DNA from: Blautia parvula
Lineage (GTDB): Bacteria > Bacillota > Clostridia > Lachnospirales > Lachnospiraceae
Reading direction: 5' to 3'
Length of the DNA stretch: 64,000 nt
NCBI RefSeq assembly: GCF_020215665.1
Contig: NZ_CP084061.1
Span: 5,406,001-5,470,000 of the forward strand
Shown piece after piece: positions 16,900 through 24,100 of this stretch; position 1 is the first letter of the stretch; every line of letters starts with the position of its first letter. The notes beneath the pieces are model-generated. The model did not search any database and was not told where the DNA came from. It saw nothing but the letters and a program-made list of their open reading frames with translations. The position numbers and the translations under genes were made by a program.

Positions 16900-17430
16900 G
16901 TGAGGATGAACGGCGAAAAACGCAGACAGGAAATTTTAGAATATATCAGGCGCAGCCCGGAACCTGTTTCCGGTACGAAGCTGGCACAGCGGTTCCAGGT
17001 CAGCCGCCAGGTGATTGTGCAGGATATTGCACTTTTGCGGGCGCAGAAACAGGATATTCTTTCCACGCACCGGGGGTATGTGTTTCATGCCCCGGTGTTT
17101 GCGAGCCGTGTGTTCTACGTGTGCCATAAGGACAGTGAGATTCTGGAGGAGCTGAATCTGATCGTTGACTGCGGAGGCAAAGTGGAGGACGTGTTCATAC
17201 GTCATGAGGTTTATGGACAGCTCAGGGCAGATCTGTCTGTTGATTCCAGAAAGAAGGCTGCTGAGTTTGTGAGAGGCATACAGGGAGGACAATCAAGTCC
17301 TCTGAAGAATATCACTTCGGGTTATCACTACCATACGGTTCTTGCAGACAGCGAGCAGACCCTGGATGAGATAGCGGAAGAGCTTTTTAAACGTGGTTTT
17401 CTGGCCGAGGCGGGAACCAAGATATCGTAA
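16900..17430 (+). CDS. niaR: Niacin-responsive repressor NiaR (3H domain)
   Basis: This 176-residue repressor has an N-terminal winged HTH (residues about 8-60, SGTKLAQRFQVSRQVIVQDIALLRAQ) and a C-terminal 3H domain with conserved histidines (HKDSEILEEL, IRHEVYGQL, GYHYHTV) that bind a metal and nicotinic acid. NiaR (YrxA in Bacillus) shuts off NAD synthesis and niacin uptake genes when niacin is present. Its place at the end of nadABC fits autogenous control through the palindrome at 13620-13639. The start is GTG 16900, or ATG 16906, which has better spacing from AAGGA. Confidence 0.92.
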   Translation: MRMNGEKRRQEILEYIRRSPEPVSGTKLAQRFQVSRQVIVQDIALLRAQKQDILSTHRGYVFHAPVFASRVFYVCHKDSEILEELNLIVDCGGKVEDVFIRHEVYGQLRADLSVDSRKKAAEFVRGIQGGQSSPLKNITSGYHYHTVLADSEQTLDEIAEELFKRGFLAEAGTKIS

Positions 17431-17461
17431 CCGGAAATATCAGGAAAAGAGGCAGAGAGAA

Positions 17462-17965
17462 ATGCGGGAACAGCTGACAGAGAATGACGTAAAGAAAATC
17501 CAGGAGGAAATCGAATACCGGAAGCTGGTGGTCAGAAAAGAAGCCATAGAGGCTGTCAAGGAGGCCAGGGCACAGGGGGATCTGAGCGAAAACTTTGAGT
17601 ATTATGCGGCTAAGAAGGATAAGAACAAGAACGAGAGCCGTATCCGGTATCTGGAGAGAATGCTGAAGACTGCCGCCATTGTAAAAGATAATTCAAAGAG
17701 TGATGAAGTGGGAATCAACAATGTGGTAGAAATTTACTATGAAGAGGATGATGAGACCGAGACTTACAAGCTGGTAACGTCCATCCGAGGCAACTCTCTT
17801 GACAATAAGATCAGTATCGAATCTCCCCTTGGAAAGGCCATCCGCGGACACCGGGAGGGTGACCGGGTTATGGTGAAAGTAAATGATACGGTGAGTTATC
17901 CGGTTGTGATAAAAGCCATTGTAAAAACAACAGAAGATGAGGATGATCAGATCAGGAGTTTTTGA
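17462..17965 (+). CDS. greA: Transcription elongation factor GreA
   Basis: This 167-residue protein starts at ATG 17462, 31 bases after niaR. The N-terminal coiled coil (residues about 5-75) carries the tip motif ARAQGDLSENFEYYAAK, whose acidic residues enter the RNA polymerase secondary channel. The C-terminal FKBP-like domain includes ISIESPLGKAIRGHREGD. It rescues backtracked polymerase by stimulating transcript cleavage. A terminator begins at the stop codon. The GreA/GreB family is certain, and the Firmicute context favours GreA. Confidence 0.93.
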   Translation: MREQLTENDVKKIQEEIEYRKLVVRKEAIEAVKEARAQGDLSENFEYYAAKKDKNKNESRIRYLERMLKTAAIVKDNSKSDEVGINNVVEIYYEEDDETETYKLVTSIRGNSLDNKISIESPLGKAIRGHREGDRVMVKVNDTVSYPVVIKAIVKTTEDEDDQIRSF

Positions 17966-17992
17966 GGACATGGAGACATGCCCTCTTTTTTT
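17964..17992 (+). terminator. Terminator after greA
   Basis: GAGGACATG pairs with CATGCCCTC across a GAGA loop, with one mismatch, and a run of seven T follows. It starts in the greA stop codon. Confidence 0.85.
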
Positions 17993-18014
17993 GAATGAAA
18001 AAAGGGTTTAGTCC

Positions 18015-18043
18015 TTTTTCTGTAATGGGAAATGCTTTATAAT
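18015..18043 (+). promoter_or_regulatory. Promoter of the purine nucleoside phosphorylase gene
   Basis: TATAAT (18038-18043) is preceded by TTTTTC at 18015-18020 with a 17-base spacer. The -10 is perfect and the -35 weak. A small hairpin (AAAAGG, loop, CCTTTT) lies just upstream at about 17998-18019. Confidence 0.5.
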
Positions 18044-18124
18044 GTTAGGTATGCAGATGTGTGTCCGGGAAAGGGCAGTCTGTGAGAGCATTTGCGGCAG
18101 ATTGGGAAAGAGAGGAATGTAAGT

Positions 18125-18943
18125 ATGAATCAGGCAGAAGAAAAATTATTCAGGTGTTTGGAAAGTGTGAAAAAGAGAACGGATTTTAAACCGGAGGTGG
18201 CTCTGGTACTGGGGTCCGGACTGGGGGATTATGCGGACGGAATCCGGATTGAGGATACTGTAGATTATAAGGATATTGAGGGATTTCCGACCTCCACTGT
18301 GGAAGGGCATAAGGGGCGGTTTGTATTTGGCTATGTGGAGAAGGTGCCTGTGGTGATCATGCAGGGGCGTGTCCATTATTATGAAGGATATCCCATGACA
18401 GATGTTGTGCTGCCGGTGAGGCTTATGGGACTTTTGGGAGCGAAAAAGCTGATTCTGACCAATGCGGCAGGAGGAGTAAACTTTGATTTTGATCCGGGAG
18501 ACTTTATGCTGATCCGGGATCATATCACCACCGCTGTGCCGAGTCCTTTGATTGGGCCGAATATGGATAAGCTGGGGCCCAGGTTCCCGGATATGAGTGA
18601 GGTTTACAGTGTAAGGATGCGTAATGTGGTGAAGGATGCGGCGGAAAAGCTGGGTATTACACTGAAAGAAGGCGTATATATGCAGTTTAGCGGACCGAAT
18701 TATGAGACACCCGCGGAGATTCGGATGTGCAGAGTGTGGGGCGCTGATGCGGCTGGTATGAGTACAGCCTGCGAGGCTATGGCTGCACGGCATATGGGAA
18801 TGGAAGTCTGCGGGATTTCCTGTATTACGAATCAGGCTGCAGGGATGGGTGAGAAGCTGGATCATAAGGAGGTGCAGGAGACGGCGGACAGGGTTTCGCG
18901 GGAGTTTGCGGGGTTGGTGACGGAGGTTATTGAGAGAGTTTAG
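18125..18943 (+). CDS. Purine nucleoside phosphorylase (trimeric, PunA-like)
   Basis: This 272-residue enzyme splits purine nucleosides with phosphate to free base and (deoxy)ribose-1-phosphate in purine salvage. Motifs are LGSGLGDYAD, GHKGRF, MQGRVHYYEGYPM, LTNAAGGVN, FSGPNYETPAEIR and GMSTACEAMAARHMGM, which mark the low-molecular-mass trimeric class (PunA, human PNP). The start is ATG 18125 behind AGAGGA; a TTG 33 bases upstream in frame has no ribosome site. The last 120 bases up to and past its stop are very G-rich (54 G to 11 C over 18841-18960). A long hairpin element follows directly. Confidence 0.94.
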   Translation: MNQAEEKLFRCLESVKKRTDFKPEVALVLGSGLGDYADGIRIEDTVDYKDIEGFPTSTVEGHKGRFVFGYVEKVPVVIMQGRVHYYEGYPMTDVVLPVRLMGLLGAKKLILTNAAGGVNFDFDPGDFMLIRDHITTAVPSPLIGPNMDKLGPRFPDMSEVYSVRMRNVVKDAAEKLGITLKEGVYMQFSGPNYETPAEIRMCRVWGADAAGMSTACEAMAARHMGMEVCGISCITNQAAGMGEKLDHKEVQETADRVSREFAGLVTEVIERV

Positions 18944-18964
18944 CTGTAGAAGGATAAGAGGTGT

Positions 18965-19107
18965 GGCATAGGCGGACGGCGAAAGAGACGGCGCGGCAGG
19001 AGCGGGAGGGGGAGATACAGCCTGGCTCCTGGCTGCGCTCCCCTCAGCTAAACACACGCCAGCCTGTATCTCCCCCTCCCGCTCCTGCCGTACCGTCTCT
19101 TTCGCCT
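18965..19107 (-). repeat. Long-hairpin element, copy B (no conserved core)
   Basis: Arms of 49 bases at 18978-19026 and 19058-19106 pair at about 45 positions around a 31-base loop. The left outer flank (GGCATA, then GCGGACGGCGAA) matches, in reverse complement, the right end of copy A at 21411-21425. The right outer flank (CGCCTGG...AATGCGG) matches the left end of copy A. So the copy is in the opposite orientation to A. The inner core shared by A and C is absent. The short T-poor right flank argues against a simple terminator, though it may still stop transcription between the convergent genes at 18943 and 19160. Confidence 0.7.
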
Positions 19108-19159
19108 GGTGGTGGAATGCGGGAAGGAAATCCGTGCGGGGTGGGGACTTGTTTTTTGT

Positions 19160-19774
19160 CTATCTGTTTAGTAGTTTCCAGGTATCATTTTCTATGAGGA
19201 TTGCCTGATTGTCGGTGATTATTTTCAAATCTAATGTGGTTGCGTATTTTTGGATTATTTTTTCTGCAGCTTTTCCTAATTCCCAGTTTTTGTAGTGGGG
19301 AACTACATAGAATTCAATTAAATCAAGGCCGGTGTAGTCTTTTAAATCAGGGGCTTTTTCCGGTTTGTCCATTTCAGCGCTGTAGCGGATATCAGGAGCC
19401 ACTGCGATCGCGCCGGCGGATTCGCCGATGTATAGCTTTCCATTGTTTATTTCCTTGATGAGCAGTTTGTCTGCGCCGGTTCTTTTTAATTCCTGAAGAA
19501 GGAAAAAGGTGTTGCCGCCTGATATATATATGATATCGTTTTTCTCCAGTTTACTTTTTATTGTTTCATAAGATGAACTGGAGATTTCTAATTCTTCTAC
19601 TTTAAGTCCCATCCTTTTCAGACGCCATTTGCCTATTTTTACAAAGAAACCTAATTTTTCTGCAAGACTTGCGGTGGGGATAAAGGTTACGGTCTTATTT
19701 TTCAGATTTGGTTCAATTGTTTTTAATATATCCCCAACATTTTGAAACATGGAGACTAAAAGCATTCTTTTCAT
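19160..19774 (-). CDS. Peptidase S51 (dipeptidase E-like)
   Basis: This 204-residue protein belongs to the class I glutamine-amidotransferase-like fold of S51 serine peptidases. Motifs are SGGNTFFLLQ, the nucleophile elbow GESAGAI (Ser near residue 118) and the catalytic His in VPHYKNW. Such enzymes cleave Asp-X dipeptides or cyanophycin-type peptides; the exact substrate is unknown. The start at ATG 19774 follows AGGAGG. Unusually, its coding strand is poor in G relative to C, the opposite of most genes here. A perfect inverted repeat at 19792-19817 lies just upstream. Confidence 0.85.
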   Translation of the reverse strand: MKRMLLVSMFQNVGDILKTIEPNLKNKTVTFIPTASLAEKLGFFVKIGKWRLKRMGLKVEELEISSSSYETIKSKLEKNDIIYISGGNTFFLLQELKRTGADKLLIKEINNGKLYIGESAGAIAVAPDIRYSAEMDKPEKAPDLKDYTGLDLIEFYVVPHYKNWELGKAAEKIIQKYATTLDLKIITDNQAILIENDTWKLLNR

Positions 19775-19791
19775 AGGGCATCCTCCTGCAG

Positions 19792-19817
19792 TGTAGTATA
19801 AGTCTGAGTATACTACA
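19792..19817. promoter_or_regulatory. Perfect inverted repeat before the S51 peptidase gene
   Basis: TGTAGTATA (19792-19800) and TATACTACA (19809-19817) are exact reverse complements with an eight-base spacer. They lie just upstream of the ribosome site on the minus strand, and the right half contains the -10-like word TATACT. A repressor operator is likely. The words AGTATACT recur at about 19888-19897 in the same divergent region. Confidence 0.6.
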
Positions 19818-19862
19818 GCCGGGGAAGGCTGACAATGTCTTTAACATAATGAGGGAATAAAT

Positions 19863-19879
19863 ATGACATACTATGTCAT
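19863..19879. promoter_or_regulatory. 17-bp perfect palindrome in the divergent region
   Basis: ATGACATA-C-TATGTCAT is a perfect palindrome, followed by six T. It lies between the S51 peptidase and the YoaP-like gene, 84 and 202 bases from their starts. An operator is the simplest reading, and a small hairpin terminator is possible. Further right, a hairpin GTTTATTA-GCT-TAATAAAC spans 19981-19999. The 307-base region holds no gene. Confidence 0.45.
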
Positions 19880-20081
19880 GTTTTTTATAGTATACTGTTT
19901 ATAATCAAATGAAAAAAAGAGGTTACTTTATTTAACCGGGGAATAATTGTTAATAAAGAAGGTTCAGATGACAGACAGCCGTTTATTAGCTTAATAAACT
20001 ATGGCAGTCTATGACGGTCCTGATCCGGTCCCAAAATGAACGGGCAATATAGATCATATTTAAGAAGAGGAGAGAAATGAA

Positions 20082-20837
20082 ATGGACGTAATTACTTTGA
20101 CAAAGGAAAATCTTGAAAAAGAGCATATCTGCTGTGCAATTTCCAATAATAAGGACTGTCAGGTGGCAGCTAAGAAAGCGTGGATCGCCCGGCAGTTAGA
20201 TGCAGGACTGATGTTCAAAAAATGTGATGTCCGGGGAAAATGTTTTATTGAATATATTCCCGCGGAGGAGGCATGGGCTCCCATATTAGCGGAAGGCTAT
20301 ATGTACATTGACTGCCTGTGGGTTTCCGGAAAATTCAAAGGGCAGGGATATTCCACCCTGCTTCTGGACGAGTGCATCAAAGACAGCAGGGCCAAGGGCA
20401 AAAAAGGTCTGGCAGTTCTTTCATCACCCAAAAAAAGGCCCTATCTCTCTGACCCGGACTTCCTCAGATATAAAGGCTTCCAATTGGCGGATACAGCAAT
20501 GCCGTACTACGAACTACTATACCTGCCTTTCGATAAAACTTCCGGGAAACCGCAGTTCAGAGAGCAGGTAAAAACACCACAATCAGAGAAGAAGGGCTTT
20601 GTTCTCTATTACAGTCACCAATGTCCGTTTACGGCAAAATATGTTCCTCTCATCGAGAATCTGGCCAAAGACAAAGGCATACCCTTCCAAGCAATACGCT
20701 TTGAATCAAAAGACCAGGCGCAAAATGCCCCATCCCCATTTACCACATACAGTCTCTTTTACAACGGAACCTTTCTGACAAACGAAATACTATCCGAAAA
20801 GAAATTTGAAAAAATTCTCTCAGAACAAAATCTATAA
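20082..20837 (+). CDS. YoaP-like N-acetyltransferase
   Basis: This 251-residue protein has the length and layout of Bacillus YoaP. Residues about 5-145 are a GNAT fold with the acetyl-CoA loop in FKGQGYSTLLLDECI. The remaining ~90 residues are a thioredoxin-like YoaP domain with a single Cys in YYSHQCPFTAKYV. It probably acetylates an amine; the substrate is unknown. The start is ATG 20082 behind GAGGAG. The coding strand becomes rich in A and C and poor in G toward the 3' end (14 G to 31 C over 20701-20820), leading into a stretch without G. Confidence 0.85.
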   Translation: MDVITLTKENLEKEHICCAISNNKDCQVAAKKAWIARQLDAGLMFKKCDVRGKCFIEYIPAEEAWAPILAEGYMYIDCLWVSGKFKGQGYSTLLLDECIKDSRAKGKKGLAVLSSPKKRPYLSDPDFLRYKGFQLADTAMPYYELLYLPFDKTSGKPQFREQVKTPQSEKKGFVLYYSHQCPFTAKYVPLIENLAKDKGIPFQAIRFESKDQAQNAPSPFTTYSLFYNGTFLTNEILSEKKFEKILSEQNL

Positions 20838-20849
20838 CTCCACTCTCAC

Positions 20850-20886
20850 AAGCCGCTGCCGGGAAAACCGTAAGCGGCTTCTTTAC
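20850..20886 (+). terminator. Terminator after the YoaP-like gene
   Basis: AAGCCGCT (20850-20857) pairs with AGCGGCTT (20873-20880), followed by a short pyrimidine run CTTTACC. It lies 13 bases after the stop codon. Confidence 0.6.
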
Positions 20887-21219
20887 CCAAAATACTTTAT
20901 GCTTTCGGCAAATTAAAAACTCTAACCAAAATCATCTCAAAACTAAATAATTAATAATTCTATCAATAACAAACACAAACACTAAAAAATAAAATCAATT
21001 AATATTACTATAAATATCAACACTTATATTACTATTATTATTTCAACAATACATTTAAAATCTCCAACTTTAAAAATACCGCTCAAAAATAAACTCATAA
21101 AACCCACAAAGCACGAAACCAGACTTACCAGACAAATATCCTGTACAACCATGTTATCAGACAACGATTCCCCTATTGTCACTAAACCGCACAGTTCAAG
21201 AACATCCGCCCTGTATATT

Positions 21220-21425
21220 CCGCATTATATCCCAGGTGAAGGAGGGGCATAGGGAAAGGGATTCAGTAGGTTTAGTGGAGCGGCGGGCAGATCCACCTGC
21301 GGCAGTCACTTAATGAGGAGGCCTCATCCGACGAATTTAGTGAATGCCAGCAGGTTAGCTGCCCACCAGCGGAACGTCGGATGAATCCCTTTCCCTATGC
21401 CCCTCCTTCGCCGTCCGCATATGCC
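21220..21425 (+). repeat. Long-hairpin element, copy A (conserved core)
   Basis: Outer arms of 31 bases at 21235-21265 and 21382-21412 pair at 30 positions plus one G-T. Inside is a core shared with copy C at 59490-59600: AGTGGAGCG, GGGCAG, ATCCACCTGC, CACTTAATGAGG, CCTC, GACGAATTTAGTG, AGCAGGTTAGCT, GCCCA. GGGCAG pairs with CTGCCC, ACCTGC with GCAGGT, CACTTAAT largely with ATTTAGTG, and GAGG with CCTC, giving one nested stem with bulges. The outer arm sequence is unrelated to that of copy C. End motifs CCAGG and CGCCGTCCGC are shared with copy B. No ORF is present. Confidence 0.85.
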
Positions 21426-21470
21426 AAAATCCCTCCCCCCATATTCTATTCTCTCTTAAATAATGAAAAT

Positions 21471-21525
21471 TTTACACAGATTTTACAAAACCCCAATAAA
21501 AGATTTTACATACCTCCCCTACAAT
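21471..21525 (+). promoter_or_regulatory. Pho-box-like repeats and promoter of the Na/Pi transporter
   Basis: TTTACA occurs at 21471-21476, 21482-21487 and 21505-21510, spaced 11 and 23 bases, and a -10 (TACAAT) follows at 21520-21525. Bacillus PhoP binds tandem TT[ATC]ACA words at about 11-bp spacing in the -20 to -60 region. There is no conventional -35. With a phosphate carrier directly downstream and a PhoP/PhoR-like pair behind it, this looks like a phosphate-starvation promoter. Confidence 0.7.
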
Positions 21526-21583
21526 AAGGAAAGAATAAAAGGTAATAAGTATGCCTTGCTACAAAAGGAAAAGGAGAAAAAGT

Positions 21584-23353
21584 ATGGATTTCTTTAGTAT
21601 TTTGACCTTAATCGGCGGTCTGGCTTTGTTTTTATATGGAATGAATGTCATGGGTGACGGTCTGGCCAAGGTATCAGGCGGCAAAATGGAGAGGATTTTG
21701 GAGACACTAACCTCAAATCCCCTGAAAGCCGTAGGCCTGGGCGCTGCCGTAACCGCAGTCATCCAGTCATCATCAGCAACCACCGTAATGGTAGTTGGCT
21801 TCGTCAATTCAGGCATCATGAAACTCTCTCAGGCAGTTGGCGTTATCATGGGTGCCAATATCGGTACAACAATTACATCCTGGATTCTGAGTCTTTCCGG
21901 AATCGAAAGTGACAATTTTTTCATACAGCTTTTTAAACCCTCCACATTCTCACCCGTCCTGGCCATTGTTGGCGTTGCCTTCCTTATGTTTGCCAAAAGT
22001 GAGAAGAAAAAAGACATCGGCATGATATTTATCGGATTTGCCGTTCTCATGTTCGGTATGGACAGTATGAGCAGCGCAGTGAAGCCGCTGGCGGATGTAC
22101 CTGAATTTACAGGGATTCTGACACAGTTTTCCAACCCGATTCTCGGTATGATCGCCGGTACCATTCTGACGGCAGTGATCCAGAGTTCCTCCGCGTCAGT
22201 GGGTATCCTGCAGGCCCTCTGCGTAACCGGTGCAGTCAGCTTTGACGTTGCCATTCCCATTATCATGGGCCAGAACATCGGTACCTGCGTAACAGCACTT
22301 CTCTCCGCTGTAGGAGCCAAGAAAAATGCAAAGCGTGCTGCCATGGTGCATTTATACTTTAACGTGATCGGTACAGTTATCTTCATGATTCTGTTCTACA
22401 CCCTGAATTCCTTCATCCATTTTGGATTTATGGGACATGCGGCAAACGCGGCAGGCATTGCAGTGGTACACACAACATTTAACGTATTTGCAACTGTGCT
22501 TCTGCTTCCTTTCTCCAGAGGCCTGGAGAAGCTGGCAAAACTCACGATCCGCGACAAGGAGGAGGAGACAAAACCGGCTGTACAGGATGTGCAGACCCAG
22601 CTTCTGGATGTGCGATTCCTGGATAAACCGGCATTTGCCATGGAGCAGAGCCGTCATGTAGTGGATAAAATGGCAAAAGAGGCCCAGGATTCTCTGCACA
22701 CTGCGCTGTCACTCATTGACAGATATGATGAGATGAAAGCGGAAGAGGTGATGACCCTGGAGGACCATGTGGACCGCTATGAGGATGCCCTCGGAACCTA
22801 TCTGGTGAAACTGAGCCAGAAGGATTTGAATCAGAAGGACAGCCACGACTTGTCCATTATGCTCCACTGCATCGGGGACTTTGAACGAATCTCTGACCAT
22901 GCGGTAAATATTATGCAGTCCGCAAAAGAAATGTATTCAAAAAATATGAAATTCTCCGATAAGGCACTGCAGGAACTGCATGTGATCGCCAAAGCGGTTG
23001 AGGATATCTTTGACTCCGCATACAAAGTATTTGCAGGGCAGGATCAGGAGATGGCCAAAAGTGTGGAACCTCTGGAACAGGTGATCGATGAATTGAATAT
23101 GGAGCTGAAAAGCCGCCACATCCGCAGGCTGAGAGAAGGAAAATGTACCATAGAACAGGGATTTGTCCTCTCGGATATAACCACCAGTCTGGAGAGAATA
23201 GCAGATCACTGCTCCAACATTGCAGTCTGTATCACCCAGGTGCCTGAGGATACCTTTGACACTCACAGCTACCTGGAACATATGAAGCGTGAAGACAACT
23301 CGGAATTCCAGAGAGTGATGGAACTCTCCCGCAGCCGTTACCAACTTCCATAA
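21584..23353 (+). CDS. Na/Pi cotransporter family protein with PhoU-like tail
   Basis: This 589-residue protein starts at ATG 21584 behind AAAGGAG; an upstream in-frame ATG at 21551 is less likely. Residues 1-330 are membrane helices with the two repeat motifs of sodium-phosphate cotransporters, AVIQSSSATTVM and AVIQSSSASVGI, plus GANIGTT and GQNIGTC. Residues about 350-560 are a helical PhoU-like domain. It should import phosphate with sodium, and the tail probably tunes activity. Context agrees: Pho-box-like repeats upstream, and a response regulator and kinase of PhoP/PhoR type start 72 bases downstream. Confidence 0.93.
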   Translation: MDFFSILTLIGGLALFLYGMNVMGDGLAKVSGGKMERILETLTSNPLKAVGLGAAVTAVIQSSSATTVMVVGFVNSGIMKLSQAVGVIMGANIGTTITSWILSLSGIESDNFFIQLFKPSTFSPVLAIVGVAFLMFAKSEKKKDIGMIFIGFAVLMFGMDSMSSAVKPLADVPEFTGILTQFSNPILGMIAGTILTAVIQSSSASVGILQALCVTGAVSFDVAIPIIMGQNIGTCVTALLSAVGAKKNAKRAAMVHLYFNVIGTVIFMILFYTLNSFIHFGFMGHAANAAGIAVVHTTFNVFATVLLLPFSRGLEKLAKLTIRDKEEETKPAVQDVQTQLLDVRFLDKPAFAMEQSRHVVDKMAKEAQDSLHTALSLIDRYDEMKAEEVMTLEDHVDRYEDALGTYLVKLSQKDLNQKDSHDLSIMLHCIGDFERISDHAVNIMQSAKEMYSKNMKFSDKALQELHVIAKAVEDIFDSAYKVFAGQDQEMAKSVEPLEQVIDELNMELKSRHIRRLREGKCTIEQGFVLSDITTSLERIADHCSNIAVCITQVPEDTFDTHSYLEHMKREDNSEFQRVMELSRSRYQLP

Positions 23354-23425
23354 ATTTTTCTTGTGCGCTCCCGAAAAAATGCGTATACTGTCTATAGAAT
23401 GAGATGGGCAGAGAAGGGAGCGCAT

Positions 23426-24100
23426 ATGATTTATTGTGTGGAAGATGAAAGAAATATTCGGGAACTTCTTGTATATACATTAGGCACCACCGGATTTCAG
23501 GCCAAAGGACTGAGTGACGGAAAAGAGCTCTTCACAGCATTGGAGGATGAAATTCCGGAACTGATTCTTCTGGATATTATGCTTCCCGGTGACGACGGAT
23601 ATGCTATATTAGAAAAATTGAAAAAGGAGCACAGGACCAGGGATATTCCTATAATCATGGTGACAGCCAAGGAGGCGGAATATGACAAGGTGCGGGGACT
23701 GGACGGAGGGGCTGATGATTATATCACAAAGCCCTTTGGCATGATGGAATTCATCTCCCGGGTCCGGGCTGTGCTGAGAAGAAGCAGTAGGCAGACACAG
23801 GACAAGATCCTGCGCTGTGAAAATCTCTCCGTAAATGTGGACCGCCACGAGGTAATGGACGGACAGCGGAGAGTGGAACTGACATTGAAAGAATTTGAAA
23901 TGCTCCGCTATCTGATGGAGAATCAGGGAATCGTGCTGAGCCGCGACAGGCTGCTGGAACATATCTGGGGATATGACTTTGACGGTGAGACCAGGACAGT
24001 AGATGTACATATCCGGACACTGCGGCAGAAACTGGGCGACTGCGGCAACCTGATTGAGACCATCCGGGGAGTGGGATATCGGATTGGAGATGGAAGATGA
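23426..24100 (+). CDS. OmpR-family response regulator (PhoP-like)
   Basis: This 224-residue protein starts at ATG 23426 behind GAAGGGAG; the upstream ATG at 23363 is not needed. The receiver domain has VEDERN and phosphoacceptor Asp50 in LLDIMLPGDDG, switch residues TAKE and KPFG. The C-terminal winged helix ends in IETIRGVGYRI. It overlaps the kinase by 4 bases. Together with the kinase and the upstream Na/Pi carrier it forms a phosphate-response block, so PhoP is the likely identity. A PhoB/PhoP-type label rests mainly on context. Confidence 0.92.
   Translation: MIYCVEDERNIRELLVYTLGTTGFQAKGLSDGKELFTALEDEIPELILLDIMLPGDDGYAILEKLKKEHRTRDIPIIMVTAKEAEYDKVRGLDGGADDYITKPFGMMEFISRVRAVLRRSSRQTQDKILRCENLSVNVDRHEVMDGQRRVELTLKEFEMLRYLMENQGIVLSRDRLLEHIWGYDFDGETRTVDVHIRTLRQKLGDCGNLIETIRGVGYRIGDGR

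Larger units (their letters stand above)
20838..21583. other. Intergenic region with a G-free tract, hairpin element A and Pho-box-like repeats
   Basis: No gene is seen in these 746 bases. In order it holds a terminator (20850-20886), an AT-rich tract with no G on the plus strand (20909-21080), long-hairpin element copy A (21220-21425) and the promoter region of the Na/Pi transporter (21471-21525). Confidence 0.7.

Noticed and set aside
21310..21352. Hammerhead-like ribozyme core in the hairpin element
   Set aside because: The TAATGAGG...CCTC...GACGAA order recalls a hammerhead, but the invariant CUGA and GAAA and a cleavage site are not present in either copy.
21345..21375. Integron attC-like site
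   Set aside because: GTTAGCT resembles a core site, but there is no matching partner box, integrase or cassette structure.
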